Counted from the stretch's first letter, positions 11,654 through 23,829 are shown. The stretch: DNA of 42,112 bases from Welwitschia mirabilis (GCA_051453625.1 JBOZIK010000001.1:137966854-138008965); one strand, 5' to 3'. The notes: generated from the letters alone by a model not told the origin. Numbers and translations: made by a program.

Positions 11654-12439
11654 AATGCAAATATTTTAGACTAGTTTTTTATCATAAAAATAGATGAAGA
11701 TGCTCACAATGATTTCCAAATGAACTAAGTTTAGTTGTTCAATGCATAGAAAATAGAGCATGATCTTTTTCTATTGTAATAAATTTTTTGCTACTGGAAT
11801 GAATCCTTCATGAAGACTCTCATGAAAGATGTGATAAGTAATATAACAACATTGGTTAGTAATATGAAAAAGCGGTGAAGTTAAATAGGAAATACAATAT
11901 TTATAATGAGCCTTGATAAATTTTCTTAGTTGATGGTGTTAAAAGAAAATGAACCTAAACTCTATAAACCTTGTAAACACCAGTTAACCTAGAGAAATAG
12001 GGGAGTTGCAGTAGTCCCATTACTATCTCAATGTAAGTGCCTTCTTTCATAAAGATTCAAAGACAAAGGAATGCATGATTAAAAACATAGAGAAATGCAT
12101 TAGATTCAATAGAAACTCCACAGAAACTATAGTAAATGATTGGGAAACCTCATCAATGATCTAGGATGCTAGTTGGCGAAATGGTAGATGCCAGTGATGG
12201 TTCATTATTTTAAAGGTAGAAGTACTTTCTCATTCTATCCATGGAAGATGCATAAGTTGAAAATAATAATGAACATAAAAAAAAATCTAGTAGCATAATA
12301 TAAACTTATAAAACCTTAAAAAAATACACATTGAAATAAATTTTCATGTAAGAACAAAAAGAATAAAGTAATGTAGAAGCATGCAAAGGCATGCAAGGGA
12401 GAAGGTAAGCTTCCTTAGATATTTAGAAATCCTAACCTA
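11654..12439. other. Interior between two inverted copia ends; no domain recognised
   Basis: It should hold 5' untranslated or gag sequence of one or both copia elements. Both strands are full of stops and no zinc knuckle is visible. Confidence 0.35.
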
Positions 12440-12451
12440 GCTTTGCTACCA
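12440..12451 (-). other. tRNA-iMet primer-binding site, minus strand
   Basis: On the minus strand it reads TGGTAGCAAAGC, ten of twelve bases of TGGTATCAGAGC, two bases after the LTR end TTCTCAACA. Confidence 0.7.
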
Positions 12452-12453
12452 CT

Positions 12454-12650
12454 TGTTGAGAATAGGGGAGCAAGAAAAAAAAAGAAAGACTTTTTCAAAA
12501 TAAAAATCTTACTTCTCTTTCTTTATTACACTAAAGAGCTTGCTTTTAAAAGCAAGCACACCATTAGGTTTTAATTAAGATTCACACTCTTTCCTAGATA
12601 TGTGACCATAGGGTACATTACAATCCTTATTAATTTCATGATTGTGCGTT
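12454..12650 (-). mobile_element. Ty1/copia LTR 3' part, minus orientation
   Basis: Read on the minus strand it runs ATGGTCACATATCTAGG ..., the palindrome at 12538-12557, GTAATAAAG, a T-rich stretch and CTTGCTCCCCTATTCTCAACA. It is the inverted homologue of 11440-11639. The LTR probably continues to higher coordinates, but its start was not found. Confidence 0.65.
12538..12557. repeat. Perfect 20-bp palindrome in the copia LTR
   Basis: GCTTGCTTTT is followed immediately by its exact reverse complement. The plus-oriented LTR copy has the same element at 11533-11552 with two mismatches. It lies just upstream of an AATAAA-type signal, so in the transcript it could form a hairpin near the poly(A) site. 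Confidence 0.8.
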
Positions 12651-13977
12651 TATTTATTAAAAAAATATTCCAACCAAAAAAAAAAAAAAAAGAATCAACA
12701 AAAGAATTCTCTCAATAAAAATTACTACACTTAGAAAAGAAAATAGAAAGAAGAAAACTAAAAAGCAAAAAAAAAGTGGGTGCAGTGGAGGAAAGAATAA
12801 GAAAGAGATTTTATCAATAAGCAAAGAAATTCCAATTGCAAATCTTTGAAATAGACAACAAAAAGTGCTCTGCCTTAGTAATCAATATTTAAGATTTAGT
12901 TTTTATGTTTGCCTTTATAGAAAATATATTCATTGATCAAGAGATATATTCCTTAGCTTTTAAAAAGTAATAGCTTCAAAATTAAAACTATAATTCCTAG
13001 ATGTAATAGAAGAAAATAATAATCATATTATTTTACGGGAACCATAAGGGACTTCACTATCCAATACTTTCTCTTAATCTATGAAACTAATTATTATTAA
13101 AAAGCAATTCCAAATAAGGCTTAATAAAATAAACCACAAAGATTAGTGCCATTTCCTTAACCAAATTTATGTATGATTAGAAATGAGTTATGGACTAGTC
13201 AATATATCATTTGATGCATATCTTAAAAATCATTCAAGTATAAAATTAGGCTTATCATAATCAAGTAGTACTATGAATTTTTAAGTATCAACATACTAGA
13301 ATTTATTCTTAGAAATAAAAAGTGTAAAAAATGTCATAAAACTTATCACATCAATTATGTATCTACTTAATGAAAAATATTAAACATCATTTGAGGTTAT
13401 TATTACATTGAATTTACTTCCTAATGCATTAATGATAGAAATAATGATGAAAAAACTATCAAAGATTAAATTTAATTAATTAATAATGTAAACATGAATC
13501 AAAGTTAGTTAAGTGCAAGAACGTTCTTCAGCTTGACAAGTATTTTACTTCATCAAAAAATCATTTCCAAATGCTTAAAAAGTGAGAAAGGTAGTTTAGT
13601 AAGACATTATAAGGCTAGCCTTCATCATATCCATGGATTTCATGCAGTACACAATGACGAAAAAGATTGGTAATTCTCTCTAGTTATGGATAATATTATC
13701 TTTACAAGGGTCATGTCATAATACATCCTAAAGGTATTGTGTTTACATATGTTCATAGGATTTTACATCTTAATAAATTTAAGTACATTAAAGCTAGTAA
13801 AGTTTGATGTTTCTTAATAAGAGAGATCATAATCATTTAAGCTACTATTGAATGTAATCAATCTTGCTTCCTGCTTAAAATGTTCTATCAATCTTTCATC
13901 TCTAAAAAATCAAAATTTAGGTCCATAAATTATTAGAAATATATTGGTTTAGGGTTTTTATGATTCTATTTTTTTAT
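12651..13977. other. No gene seen; left part probably the rest of the minus-strand copia LTR
   Basis: A run of 16 A lies at 12676-12691. The remainder is AT-rich with no coding motif. Confidence 0.4.
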
Positions 13978-14100
13978 ATTTTTCTTTTTTTCGTTTTTTT
14001 TGAGAAATGGTAAATATATATATTATATTAGTACAAAAGGCAAGAGAAGATACAACATAGCTCAAAAGCTATTTTTCTAAGCATAATAGAAATACCTCTA
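13978..14100 (-). mobile_element. Possible 3' end of a LINE, minus strand
   Basis: On the minus strand the sequence runs CTTTTGTACTAATATAATATATA, TTTACCATTTCTC and then an A-rich tail with C interruptions. This resembles the 3' UTR and poly(A) tail of plant L1-type LINEs. No RT or endonuclease motif could be read further along the minus strand (to the right), so this is only a suggestion. Confidence 0.25.
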
Positions 14101-16009
14101 ATAATCAAAGCTTCAAACATTAACATATAATTTTTTCAAACCTAATTTCCCAATTCCAATTGAAAATAGGCTTAAGAAGAGCATACCCCAAGGGATTTAC
14201 AACAAAACTAAATTCATTGGGGCATAATTGGAGGTGGAATTTGGGTAAGAGAACTAACAACAATGGGCCCTATTTTTCCCTCTTCTACATCTTCTTCTTT
14301 ATGATGCTCCTTCTCTTCCACTTCTTCTTATTCTTATTGCTGTTGTTTAGTATGTTTTGATTATGACACATTACTAGAGCACCTAGCAAGTGTGGGTAGG
14401 CCATGCTCTTCATCACTCTATGTATACTTTGGTAGCTTCCATGAGACAAGCTTTTGAATATGTCCTCTTAGGATATCTTATCACCCTAAAATTCATTTTT
14501 TATTTTCAATCTCAATTAATATTTTATAGTTCATTTATAATTGCATTGAGGCTTAGACATATACACTACTACCATGCATACTTATTTAAAAGTACCTATT
14601 TAGGTATAGAGAATAATTTACTAAGAGTTTTTGTGAATCAGCCATACCTCATTAAACTATCTCAGGTTTTCGCAAATCAATAGATTTGAAAAAATCATAT
14701 AAATCTTTAATATTACTAAAATAATAACTAAGTAATAAATAGTGATCCTAAAAAATTTACAAAAAGAAATTCATAAACCATTCACATATGCCTTCATAGC
14801 CTTATCCTTGAATATTAAAATGCTGCATAAAATATTTACCTAATACACAAAAAATCATTCACATTATTCTTCTTAAAATATTTCTTATATAATAAATCAT
14901 TGTAACTTAGAAATATAAAAGAGTTAGTAGAAAATATGCATGTGGAATGATAATCCTAAGGACTAGGATTAGGATCTTTTACCTATTAGAACATGTTCCA
15001 CCCTCCAAAAAATGAAATATTAATTATACTATAAAAGAATAATCTAGCAAGTACCCATGTATACAAAAGATAAAAAGTATTATATATGTAATAAGAATTT
15101 TGTGATAGATAATTTTCTCTTAAAGAAGTACCTTATAATTATATTGTTCTAATGGTTTCTTAATCAAATCCTCAAGTCAAGAATTAACTACTAGAAAAGT
15201 ATTCCATAGATTTATCAATAAATATGATAATAGATTATTTTCTAGTTTGAGATATTTTATTATTTGCTATCAAATCATTTAATAATATATAATAGTGATG
15301 ACCATCTTTTTCTAGACTTCTAGTGTTTTTACATGCATGATTGAGATCATGGATGAGAACTTAGTTATTTCCAATAAGTGGGGATAGAACTTTAGTGACA
15401 TATTCTTTAAGGAAATTAGCTAATTGTGTTTGATATATCTACAAGATATCATGTACATTTAAGAAGCTTAATATTAGTTTCACATGCAAGAAGAACACAT
15501 CTAAACAACATATTTCACATTTACATAAGCCTAAATACTAAGATAGTGTACATAATACATGAAAATAGATCAAAAAAATGAATTCCTCAAAATGTCACTA
15601 TTATTGCATAGTGGTATTCCTTATGTCGATTGCATTTCAATGATACAAAATATGTCAAATTTTTTGTTAAGCATTCTTACCTATAGATTAAATTTTCATT
15701 AAACATTATTGTAATCTAGGTGAGATGTACTAAAACTTACTTTTCATACATATTAAAAATAAGAAAAAAAAAACCATGTTATTATGTAAAATGTTTCACT
15801 TTGCAAAAAGAAATTTAATGGATTTCTTAGCACATAAATTAGAGTTAGTAATCTCAACATATGAAAAAATGAATATTCATTCTAAGAAAATATAAAATAG
15901 AATATAAATAAAAAATAATTATTAATTGGGAATATTAAAATAGTGCTTTTCACATCTAAACTAAATTATTACTTTACTTTCATTAATTTTTTAAAAATAA
16001 TTATAATAT
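14101..16009. other. No identified gene; two short open frames
   Basis: Open frames at 14160-14360 (hydrophobic Phe/Leu-rich end from a CTT-rich tract) and 14390-14683 (97 codons, no recognisable domain) are present. Low-complexity composition makes chance the simplest explanation. Confidence 0.35.
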
Positions 16010-17066
16010 AATTACATGATTGCATGGACCGAAAAATGCAAGAGCCTAATAGTGTGAGAATAGAATAGTTGTAATTCACAAAGATCTATACATCTCGAAG
16101 GATGTGAGTCTTGAAAATTGTAAGTGCATCATTATTTAATCATGCATGTGAGGATTTGGAAATGTGATAATTTCATTAATAGATCATTATACAAATTATG
16201 TTACTATGAATGTGATGATTGCATTACTATAATAAAATCACATGTGTGGTGGAATTAACATTATGAGTATGTAATGGTTAGACATTACATGAATCAATCT
16301 ATGAAAAATTTCTTTTTTAAATTCAAGTTTAATTAGTAATTTTCTTTGATTACATTCATAGAAATAATTGTTGTGAAACTACATGATTACATGGTCCAAA
16401 TAAGTAAAAGTTGAATAATTTAAGAATAATATAATCAAAAGTTACAAGACCTATGAACCTTTAAGAATGTGAGTTTTTGATAGTTTTAGGTATATCATTA
16501 CTTGATTATGTGAAGATATTAAGATAAGACAATGTATTAATTAAATCATGACATGGACTATGCACTAGAAGTGATAATGTAAGAAGGGAATGGTAAGACG
16601 ATAATATGAATCACTCTTTAAGAGGATGTGCTAGTGTACATTACAAGATAACAAAAGAATAAAATAGATCATACGTAATAGAGGTTTACGTACTTATAAG
16701 AATGTGAGTTTCTAATGGTTGTAAGTGTACTATTACTTATTCATGTAAAGATTTTATGATGAGATAATATATTATTCAAATCATTACATGGACTTCTAAT
16801 GAAAGTTAATGCAAGGATGTAATGATAAGATAATTACATGGATGCACATCTAAGAATGTGAGTTTTTAATGATTGTAAGAATAACATTACTTAATTATGC
16901 ATGTGAAGATATTATGATGAGATAATGTATTAATAAAGTCATTACATAGACTATGCAATGAAAATAATAATGGAATGATGTAATGGTAAGACAATTAGAT
17001 GGATTACTCTAGGGGAGGATGTGATAGTTTGCATTATTGATTGGTAAAAGAATGAGATAGATAATA
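16010..17066. repeat. Degenerate tandem repeat, about 366-bp unit with shortened copies
   Basis: A landmark AAGGATGTGAG/AAGAATGTGAG occurs at about 16097, 16463, 16698 and 16852, each followed by a related block with TGTAAGTGTA.CATTACTTA, ATGTGAAGATATTATGATGAG, ATAATGTATTAAT and TCATTACATGGAC. The first interval is 366 bases; the later ones are 235 and 154, so those units have lost parts. Upstream of the first two landmarks ACATGATTGCATGG and ACATGATTACATGG also pair, confirming a full unit. Confidence 0.75.
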
Positions 17067-17870
17067 GAAGTCACCTAGTCTCATCAATGTAAAAATTTTT
17101 TATCAAAGTTTTTCAAATAGCACTTGAACTATATTTTAATATAAACAAATAATGAATTTACATCTGCAATCCATGTGATAGAGATAATTCTTGAAGAATT
17201 TCAATAGAAATTCCAAATAGCCATATCTTTTACATTTATCAATTGATTTTGGAAAATAAGATGTTGACATTTTTGAGGGCATAAAATCCAAATATAAACT
17301 CTTAAATCAACTTCCTATGGATTTTTGACCATTTCAAATTTGTTTTCTCAAAATAGCGTTGTGCAAACTATAAGATTTGACTTTAATTTTTTTTACTTAT
17401 ATTGCTTGTTTATCATTAATTTCATATGAACTTTAATACATCTAATCTATAATAAATCTATTAAAAAAATGAAATTAAAAAAAATTCTTTAGATCAAGAG
17501 GACAAACATGAAAAATATAGCTTATTTCAAAAGGAAGGTTTTATATGGGAACATTTTGTAGTGATCATACATCATAACTTACTTAATTATTTCTAGTAAA
17601 ATTCAAATTAAGGCTTCTCTATGACTCATGCAAGAGTTTTAAAACTTTTAAGTAGCAAAATTTTATAAATTTTAAGTAAGATTTATTAATGTAATTGGAA
17701 CTTGGATATACTATGCTTTTACCCATGCTAATAATAGATATATGAAATTCTAAGTAAAAGGTAATTAGTTAGTATTGAATTTAATATCAACCATTTATTT
17801 AATTACATTAAACCATTAAAACTATTTGTATAAATAAGTTATGCCTAGTTAAAATTGAAGTCATAAGAAT
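17067..17870. other. No gene seen
   Basis: AT-rich sequence between the tandem repeat and an assembly gap. No motif could be read. Confidence 0.4.
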
Positions 17871-18827
17871 NNNNNNNNNNNNNNNNNNNNNNNNNNNNNN
17901 NNNNNNNNNNNNNNNNNNNNNNNNNNNNNNNNNNNNNNNNNNNNNNNNNNNNNNNNNNNNNNNNNNNNNNNNNNNNNNNNNNNNNNNNNNNNNNNNNNNN
18001 NNNNNNNNNNNNNNNNNNNNNNNNNNNNNNNNNNNNNNNNNNNNNNNNNNNNNNNNNNNNNNNNNNNNNNNNNNNNNNNNNNNNNNNNNNNNNNNNNNNN
18101 NNNNNNNNNNNNNNNNNNNNNNNNNNNNNNNNNNNNNNNNNNNNNNNNNNNNNNNNNNNNNNNNNNNNNNNNNNNNNNNNNNNNNNNNNNNNNNNNNNNN
18201 NNNNNNNNNNNNNNNNNNNNNNNNNNNNNNNNNNNNNNNNNNNNNNNNNNNNNNNNNNNNNNNNNNNNNNNNNNNNNNNNNNNNNNNNNNNNNNNNNNNN
18301 NNNNNNNNNNNNNNNNNNNNNNNNNNNNNNNNNNNNNNNNNNNNNNNNNNNNNNNNNNNNNNNNNNNNNNNNNNNNNNNNNNNNNNNNNNNNNNNNNNNN
18401 NNNNNNNNNNNNNNNNNNNNNNNNNNNNNNNNNNNNNNNNNNNNNNNNNNNNNNNNNNNNNNNNNNNNNNNNNNNNNNNNNNNNNNNNNNNNNNNNNNNN
18501 NNNNNNNNNNNNNNNNNNNNNNNNNNNNNNNNNNNNNNNNNNNNNNNNNNNNNNNNNNNNNNNNNNNNNNNNNNNNNNNNNNNNNNNNNNNNNNNNNNNN
18601 NNNNNNNNNNNNNNNNNNNNNNNNNNNNNNNNNNNNNNNNNNNNNNNNNNNNNNNNNNNNNNNNNNNNNNNNNNNNNNNNNNNNNNNNNNNNNNNNNNNN
18701 NNNNNNNNNNNNNNNNNNNNNNNNNNNNNNNNNNNNNNNNNNNNNNNNNNNNNNNNNNNNNNNNNNNNNNNNNNNNNNNNNNNNNNNNNNNNNNNNNNNN
18801 NNNNNNNNNNNNNNNNNNNNNNNNNNN
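17871..18827. other. Assembly gap, 957 N
   Basis: Unknown sequence. The right edge is a CT/TA microsatellite, a likely reason for the break. Confidence 1.
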
Positions 18828-18867
18828 TCTCTCTCTCTCTATTTCTATCTCTCTATCTCTATCTTTA

Positions 18868-18897
<30 letters not shown>
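18828..18897. repeat. Compound (CT)n / (TA)n microsatellite
   Basis: A TC/CTAT-rich tract passes into a TA run at about 18870-18897. It directly abuts the gap, so its full length is unknown. Confidence 0.95.
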
Positions 18898-18898
<1 letters not shown>

Positions 18899-21297
18899 TT
18901 CTCTCTATCTCAAGAAAAAGAGACACAAAGTAAAACTCAAATAGATATCAAGTAATAATGCCCATCATGGATATGTGTAGAAAATTTTTTTCATGATCCA
19001 TAACATAAAAAAATTGAAATGCATAAACATAAATGTTTTGCAATATAATTCATAAAATAAATTATAATACATACAATTGAAAGTAATTTTAAAATATAGT
19101 AAAACAACAAAGATACTTGCTTAGTACTTAATTTTTTTCATTTTAGCCCCTTTAATTTAAAAAAATTATCTAAAACATTAAAAACCTATATTATATGCTT
19201 ATTTTTTACTAATCAAATATTTCTTCAATTTACTATCAAACCTTTATCATGATTAACATTTGTTATAACCAAAATTAACTTTGACCATTATGTACTGAAT
19301 GGAAGTAAAATCTTTGGTTATCATTGGATGATAGTAAAATGTCTAGTACACATTGAGGCTAAAAAATTGTTTTGGGAAAGTAGTACCACTACTCTTCAAG
19401 ATTCTTATACATTCTACTTTCATAGTAATGAAGTTTATTACTAAATAATCAAGTTTTATGACAAAGAAATTTAAAGAGCTCAAAAATTATAAAATGAATG
19501 ACATGGATTAACTTTATGTATGTCATGATTAAGAAGCATCATTCTTATATATATTAAATATATTGAAGAAGTCAAAAAAACATAAAACACTAATCTTAAG
19601 GCTTGAATTGAGAAAATTTTCCAAGGATTAGGATATTTCAACTTATCTTATATCATCTTAGATCTATCATACCTTGTTTTATTATTCACATATCATCATT
19701 CATTTCATTATTTTCTCATTGAACATTAATCCCTTAATGCCTTTTATGACTATGATAAGATCTTATCTCATCATAAAATGCTAAACATCTTTTCTCTCTT
19801 CCTTAGCATGAGGAGAGGATTTTTTTCATGATACAAATCTCTTATGAAGGGTACAAAAAGTTTTATAGTTTATTTTTATTTATTATACATTTATATTATT
19901 TGTTACTAGAATTTAATCTATGAGTGAATGTTTTTCATTTACTTTCATCATTTATGTATTTATAGCTTCTTATAATGTAATAGTACATCTTAAATTTTCT
20001 TCCAATTGTAATTACTAGATGATGATTACTTCAATTCTTTACTAGAATTTTAGGATAAGATGGTTGATGTGTTAAATTGTATACAATTTATGATGCTTTT
20101 CATTTCCTACATTAAATTAATATTTTATATTATAATTTTTTTAATTCACTTTATTAAAATTCATTGAAGTTAAGTTTTATAGTAATGATCCATTATTAGC
20201 CCAAAATAATACCCTTATCCTTTAATGGTTGNNNNNNNNNNTTTTCTTTATTTAGGCTCTTTTAAAATTATCTTATGATAGTAAGGACTTCTAATGCTCA
20301 AAACAGAAATCATTCATCTATTGTTTTCTTTTATCTTTAGGGCATTAAAATCATCTTTAATTTATTATGATTTTATTTGAATAAATGATGAATAAGTAAG
20401 TATTTAATCTCTCTAGTAGTCTTTATAGAAAGATGAAGATAAGCATTGTATTACATTATAATTGAAAATTCCATTTTTTATTGAAAATTACTATCCTATT
20501 CCTTGGAAGCCATGGTCTATCTCTCCTTTCTATAAATTACATCCTATAGCACTAGATAAAACACAAGGATTTTCATGTGTATCACTTCCTATAACATAAC
20601 ACATTTCTAGAATCATTTTAGGGATCATAATTTATGCTTGTTTATTCATTGAAAAAATTATTTTTTGGGTAATTTTATTTTCTTTTCCTTTTTAATTTTC
20701 CGTTTATCTTTGTTATAATTTACCAATTCTTTTTCTTATTCTCTTATTAACTTGTTAACTTTTTTCTTTTATAAATGTCTTAACGAATCTATCACTTTTG
20801 AGCATTAATTATAGACTCTCTTGTGTTATGAGTACACTTTAATTGGGTATTTACCCCCTTAAACTCTAGTAAATTAATTATTCTAAGACTATAATAACAT
20901 GTTAAGTATTTATTTTTCACTAGTCAAACTTTAGTCCTAATTATCATCAAATTTTGATTAAAAAGGATTGATACTTGTTATTTACTATGCAAATCATTCT
21001 AAGTTGATTAACATATAATTAAAAGCATAAATCCTAAGAAGCTAGTTCTTCTAGCAGATTTATGATGCCACTGGGATTCTAAAGTATAGTGGTTCTCACA
21101 AAAGCCCATGTAAGTATTCACTATAAACTAATAAAATCAAATCAATAGAGTGTGAAAAAAATTAAAATAGATGCTGAAAAGCTAAGAATCTTCTAATAGG
21201 ATTAAATTAATTAATTTTAATAATTAAACAATCTTACTTTAACTAAATCAGATCAATGTTGATGTAAAAAGCATGTAAAATTAAATGTAAAACACTA
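18898..21297. other. No identified gene; probably U3 of an old gypsy LTR or flanking repeat
   Basis: No coding motif was read on either strand. It contains a 10-N gap (20232-20241). A sequence at about 21058-21080 (TTTATGATGCCACTGGGATT) faintly resembles a gypsy primer site and could mark another LTR end. Confidence 0.35.
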
Positions 21298-21897
21298 ATC
21301 CTACAATTATAAAATCATATATTAAGGTTTGGATCATCATCTTATCCATGATTTTCATGACTATTTCCTCATAAAATCCTTTTGGATTTGTAGTTCTTCA
21401 TCCTATTGCTTCATTTTCCATTGATTCCATTATGGCTTCCATGGTTGTAAGCTATTTTTATTACTTTCCAAGTATGTGAGAATTACTATTTCATGAAATA
21501 AATTCCTTATTAAGATTAAGGGCATGTTTTACATTTGATTACTGTTTGCTATAGTATTTCTTACTATATAATAGATTTTTATTTGTACTTGGATATTTTT
21601 TATTTTCTTATCATTGATCATTTGCTATTACTTGCATTAGAATAGTCCATTTCAAATGTTCTTTGCAATTCTTCATTTAATTTTGATTACTTCAATGTTT
21701 TATTAGTATTTATTAGGGTATATGATTTATGTGTTAAGTCTATGACATCTTCTAAGATTTTTATTTTATATATTATATTGTAAGAAAATTTACCTCTAAA
21801 TGATGGTGATATTGTTTTGATATCAAAAATTATTTTGTTTAAATTTTAAATATTTGAGGTATGGAATGGAGGATCTGTCACTTTCCCATAAAACCCT
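21298..21897 (+). mobile_element. Gypsy element A, left part of its 5' LTR (left boundary unknown)
   Basis: The Sirevirus insertion at 21898-30791 splits this stretch from 30797 onward, shown by the duplicated ACCCT. Since 31156 is a decayed gypsy primer site, the split sequence must be the LTR of that element. The text here (TTGGATCATCATC..., TTCTTCATCCTATTGCTTC, ATGGCTTCCATGG) resembles the R/U5 region of Athila/Tat LTRs. The start of the LTR was not located. Confidence 0.45.
21893..21897. repeat. Target-site duplication ACCCT, left copy
   Basis: ACCCT immediately precedes the 5' LTR and recurs immediately after the 3' LTR (30792-30796), the 5-bp duplication expected of copia integration. 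Confidence 0.8.
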
Positions 21898-22793
21898 TAT
21901 TGAAAGAACCTATTGTTATTGATCAATTAATGAGTTTTTTGGAGATAGTTATTTTGTAGAGATTTTCTAGCATTAGGTGACCGTTCAATCTATTCAAGTG
22001 ATCTCATGAAAGGTTGACCCCCTATTTGTGTGAGGGTGACCGAATGTTCATAAGTAACACTATCAAAATTGAATCAGAAATGGGCAACGTAACATCTTTT
22101 TAAGGGTGACCGAATCAATAGACCATCAAATGTGGATCAAGTAAGGATGACCTAACAATTTGATAAAGACAACTAAATACTAGGGTAATCAAGATCCTTG
22201 TAAGGTTGACCCAATTTGCTTCAAATATAGCTATTGTATCTTCATGATTCACTAGAAATAGGCGAAACTAGTTTTTAATGATCTGCTTTTGCCCTTTTAA
22301 TGGAGATTTTCAATTGCTCTATTTAAATACTTCTTCTCAAAAGTGAAGGTTACCAATTTTGAAAAAGAAATAACACATAAAACACTATTACATGAACTAT
22401 ATGCACTATGCTTGAATCATTATGAGATTATATTTCTCTTAGAATCTTCTCTCCTTCTTATCTAGCTTATCAAAGCTTGCTTTGCACTTGTACTTATGGA
22501 TTAGAACCGTGCATTTGTGTACTAAGCTTAAATCCATTCTTCTATGATTGTGGATGAGTCTTAAAATCCACTAGTAATTGTACAGATTTCTAGTAAGTCT
22601 AAAAATCAACCATTGAGGTTAATATATGCCAACTAGAGACATGGTATCTAAGAGCTAAAGGGTGATGACTATTTACCATTAAAATATTTTGTGATCTTTT
22701 GGTGGTCTTTTTTCTTTCCATTTATAGGTCTTCAAGGTATTCTATTATTTTATTATAACCTATTTACCCCCTCTTGGGTTAATTTGTACTTCA
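21898..22793 (+). repeat. 5' LTR of the Sirevirus-like element (896 bp)
   Basis: It starts TATTGAAAGAACC (TG start changed to TA) and ends GTACTTCA. It aligns along its whole length with 29894-30791. It carries about six GGTNGACC-like motifs in its first 320 bases (21976, 22012, 22035, 22105, 22145, 22204). Confidence 0.9.
22320..22329 (+). promoter_or_regulatory. TATA-like box in the 5' LTR
   Basis: TATTTAAATA lies 422 bases from the LTR start; the 3' LTR has the same sequence at the same offset (30316). CTTCTTCTCAA follows. Conservation in both LTRs supports a promoter role. Confidence 0.6.
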
Positions 22794-22795
22794 AT

Positions 22796-22807
22796 TAGTA
22801 TTAGAGT
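22796..22807 (+). other. Primer-binding site, tRNA-iMet type
   Basis: TAGTATTAGAGT equals TGGTATCAGAGC with three transitions, two bases after the 5' LTR. Minus-strand DNA synthesis would start here. Confidence 0.85.
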
Positions 22808-22858
22808 ATTGGTTGAGCAATAGATCCTAACAGATCTCTACTTCATCTACCCTAGAAA

Positions 22859-23829
22859 ATGAGTCAGTCCTTAGAAGAAAATTTGGTCATAAGACCTTCC
22901 TTCTCTGATGGAACCAAATATGGCTATTGGAAGGTAAAAATAAAGGTCTTTATTCAATCCATAGACCTTGAAATATGGGAGTCTATTACTAACAGCTATT
23001 ATCTTCCTACTGTGCAAGATCTGATAACTAAGATAACATCTTTAAAGAGCAAAGATAAGTGGACACCTGAAGAAAAGATGGTAGCATCATGTAACTTCAA
23101 AGGATTAAATGCAATCTTCTATGCCATAGGTCTAGAATATTTTAAATGAGTAGTAAATTTCATCACAGCTAAGGAATCATGGGATGTTTTGCAGATCGCT
23201 CATAAAGAAACAAGCCTATTAAAGTAGGCTGATTTAGATTCTTATTACTCAGTTTGAAGATATTAAAATGGAAAAGGATAAAGGTATAAATGATTTTTTT
23301 GAAAAACTAATGGATATTGTCAATTCTATGCATGTCCTAGGTGAACTTGTCGAGGATTCAAGAGTAGTACACAAGGCATTGAGATTAGTTCCTAAGAGAT
23401 TTATGTATAAAGTAACTGCCATTAAAGAAAGCAAGGACCTGAATATCATGAAGATAGATGATCTCCAAGAAAACCTTCACATGTTTGAACTGAAATTTGG
23501 AAAGTAAAAGAAGAAAAGTGTAACATAAACAGCTACTCAAGAAAACATTAATATCAAGGAAGGATCTAACCAAGAATTGGAAAGTGACAATGAAGTGGCT
23601 CTTTTAGCTAGAAGAATCAGGTGCTTTATGAAATAAAGACAAAATGGAGGTCAATCCAGAAGACCACCAAGAAGAAAATATAAGAGACAATGAGACATCA
23701 AATGCTACTCTTTCAAGGATTTCTGTCATACTTCTAATGTCTGCCAAACAACAAAAACATGATAAAAGAAAAGGGAAAAAGTTTCATCAGCAACATGAAA
23801 TGATGAAGAAAGTGAAAGTGAACCAAACT
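22859..23829 (+). pseudogene. Sirevirus gag (capsid and first zinc knuckle), broken
   Basis: The start ATG opens MSQSLEENLVIRPSFSDGTK followed by YGYWK, the N-terminus typical of copia gag with the DUF4219/UBN2 fold. The first frame runs 96 codons; a TGA near 23147 ends it. It resumes at 23268-23507 (KGINDFFEKLMDIVNSMHVL, the capsid helix region) until a TAA. A CCHC zinc knuckle lies at 23703-23744 as C-Y-S-F-K-D-F-C-H-T-S-N-V-C: the spacing is right but the second Cys is Phe. At least three stops or frame changes follow one another. Gag would form the particle and bind element RNA. It starts 52 bases after the primer site. Confidence 0.85.

Noticed and set aside
12165-12200. TTGGCGAAATGGTAGATGCC, like the D-arm of a tRNA-Leu
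   Set aside because: No acceptor stem, anticodon arm or T-arm in the right place; only the D-arm-like string matches.
14160-14683. Open frames of 66 and 97 codons on the plus strand
   Set aside because: Low-complexity Phe/Leu or AT-driven composition and no recognisable domain.
17808-18926. 372-codon minus-strand open frame
   Set aside because: Almost entirely N; the ends are microsatellite and AT-rich sequence.
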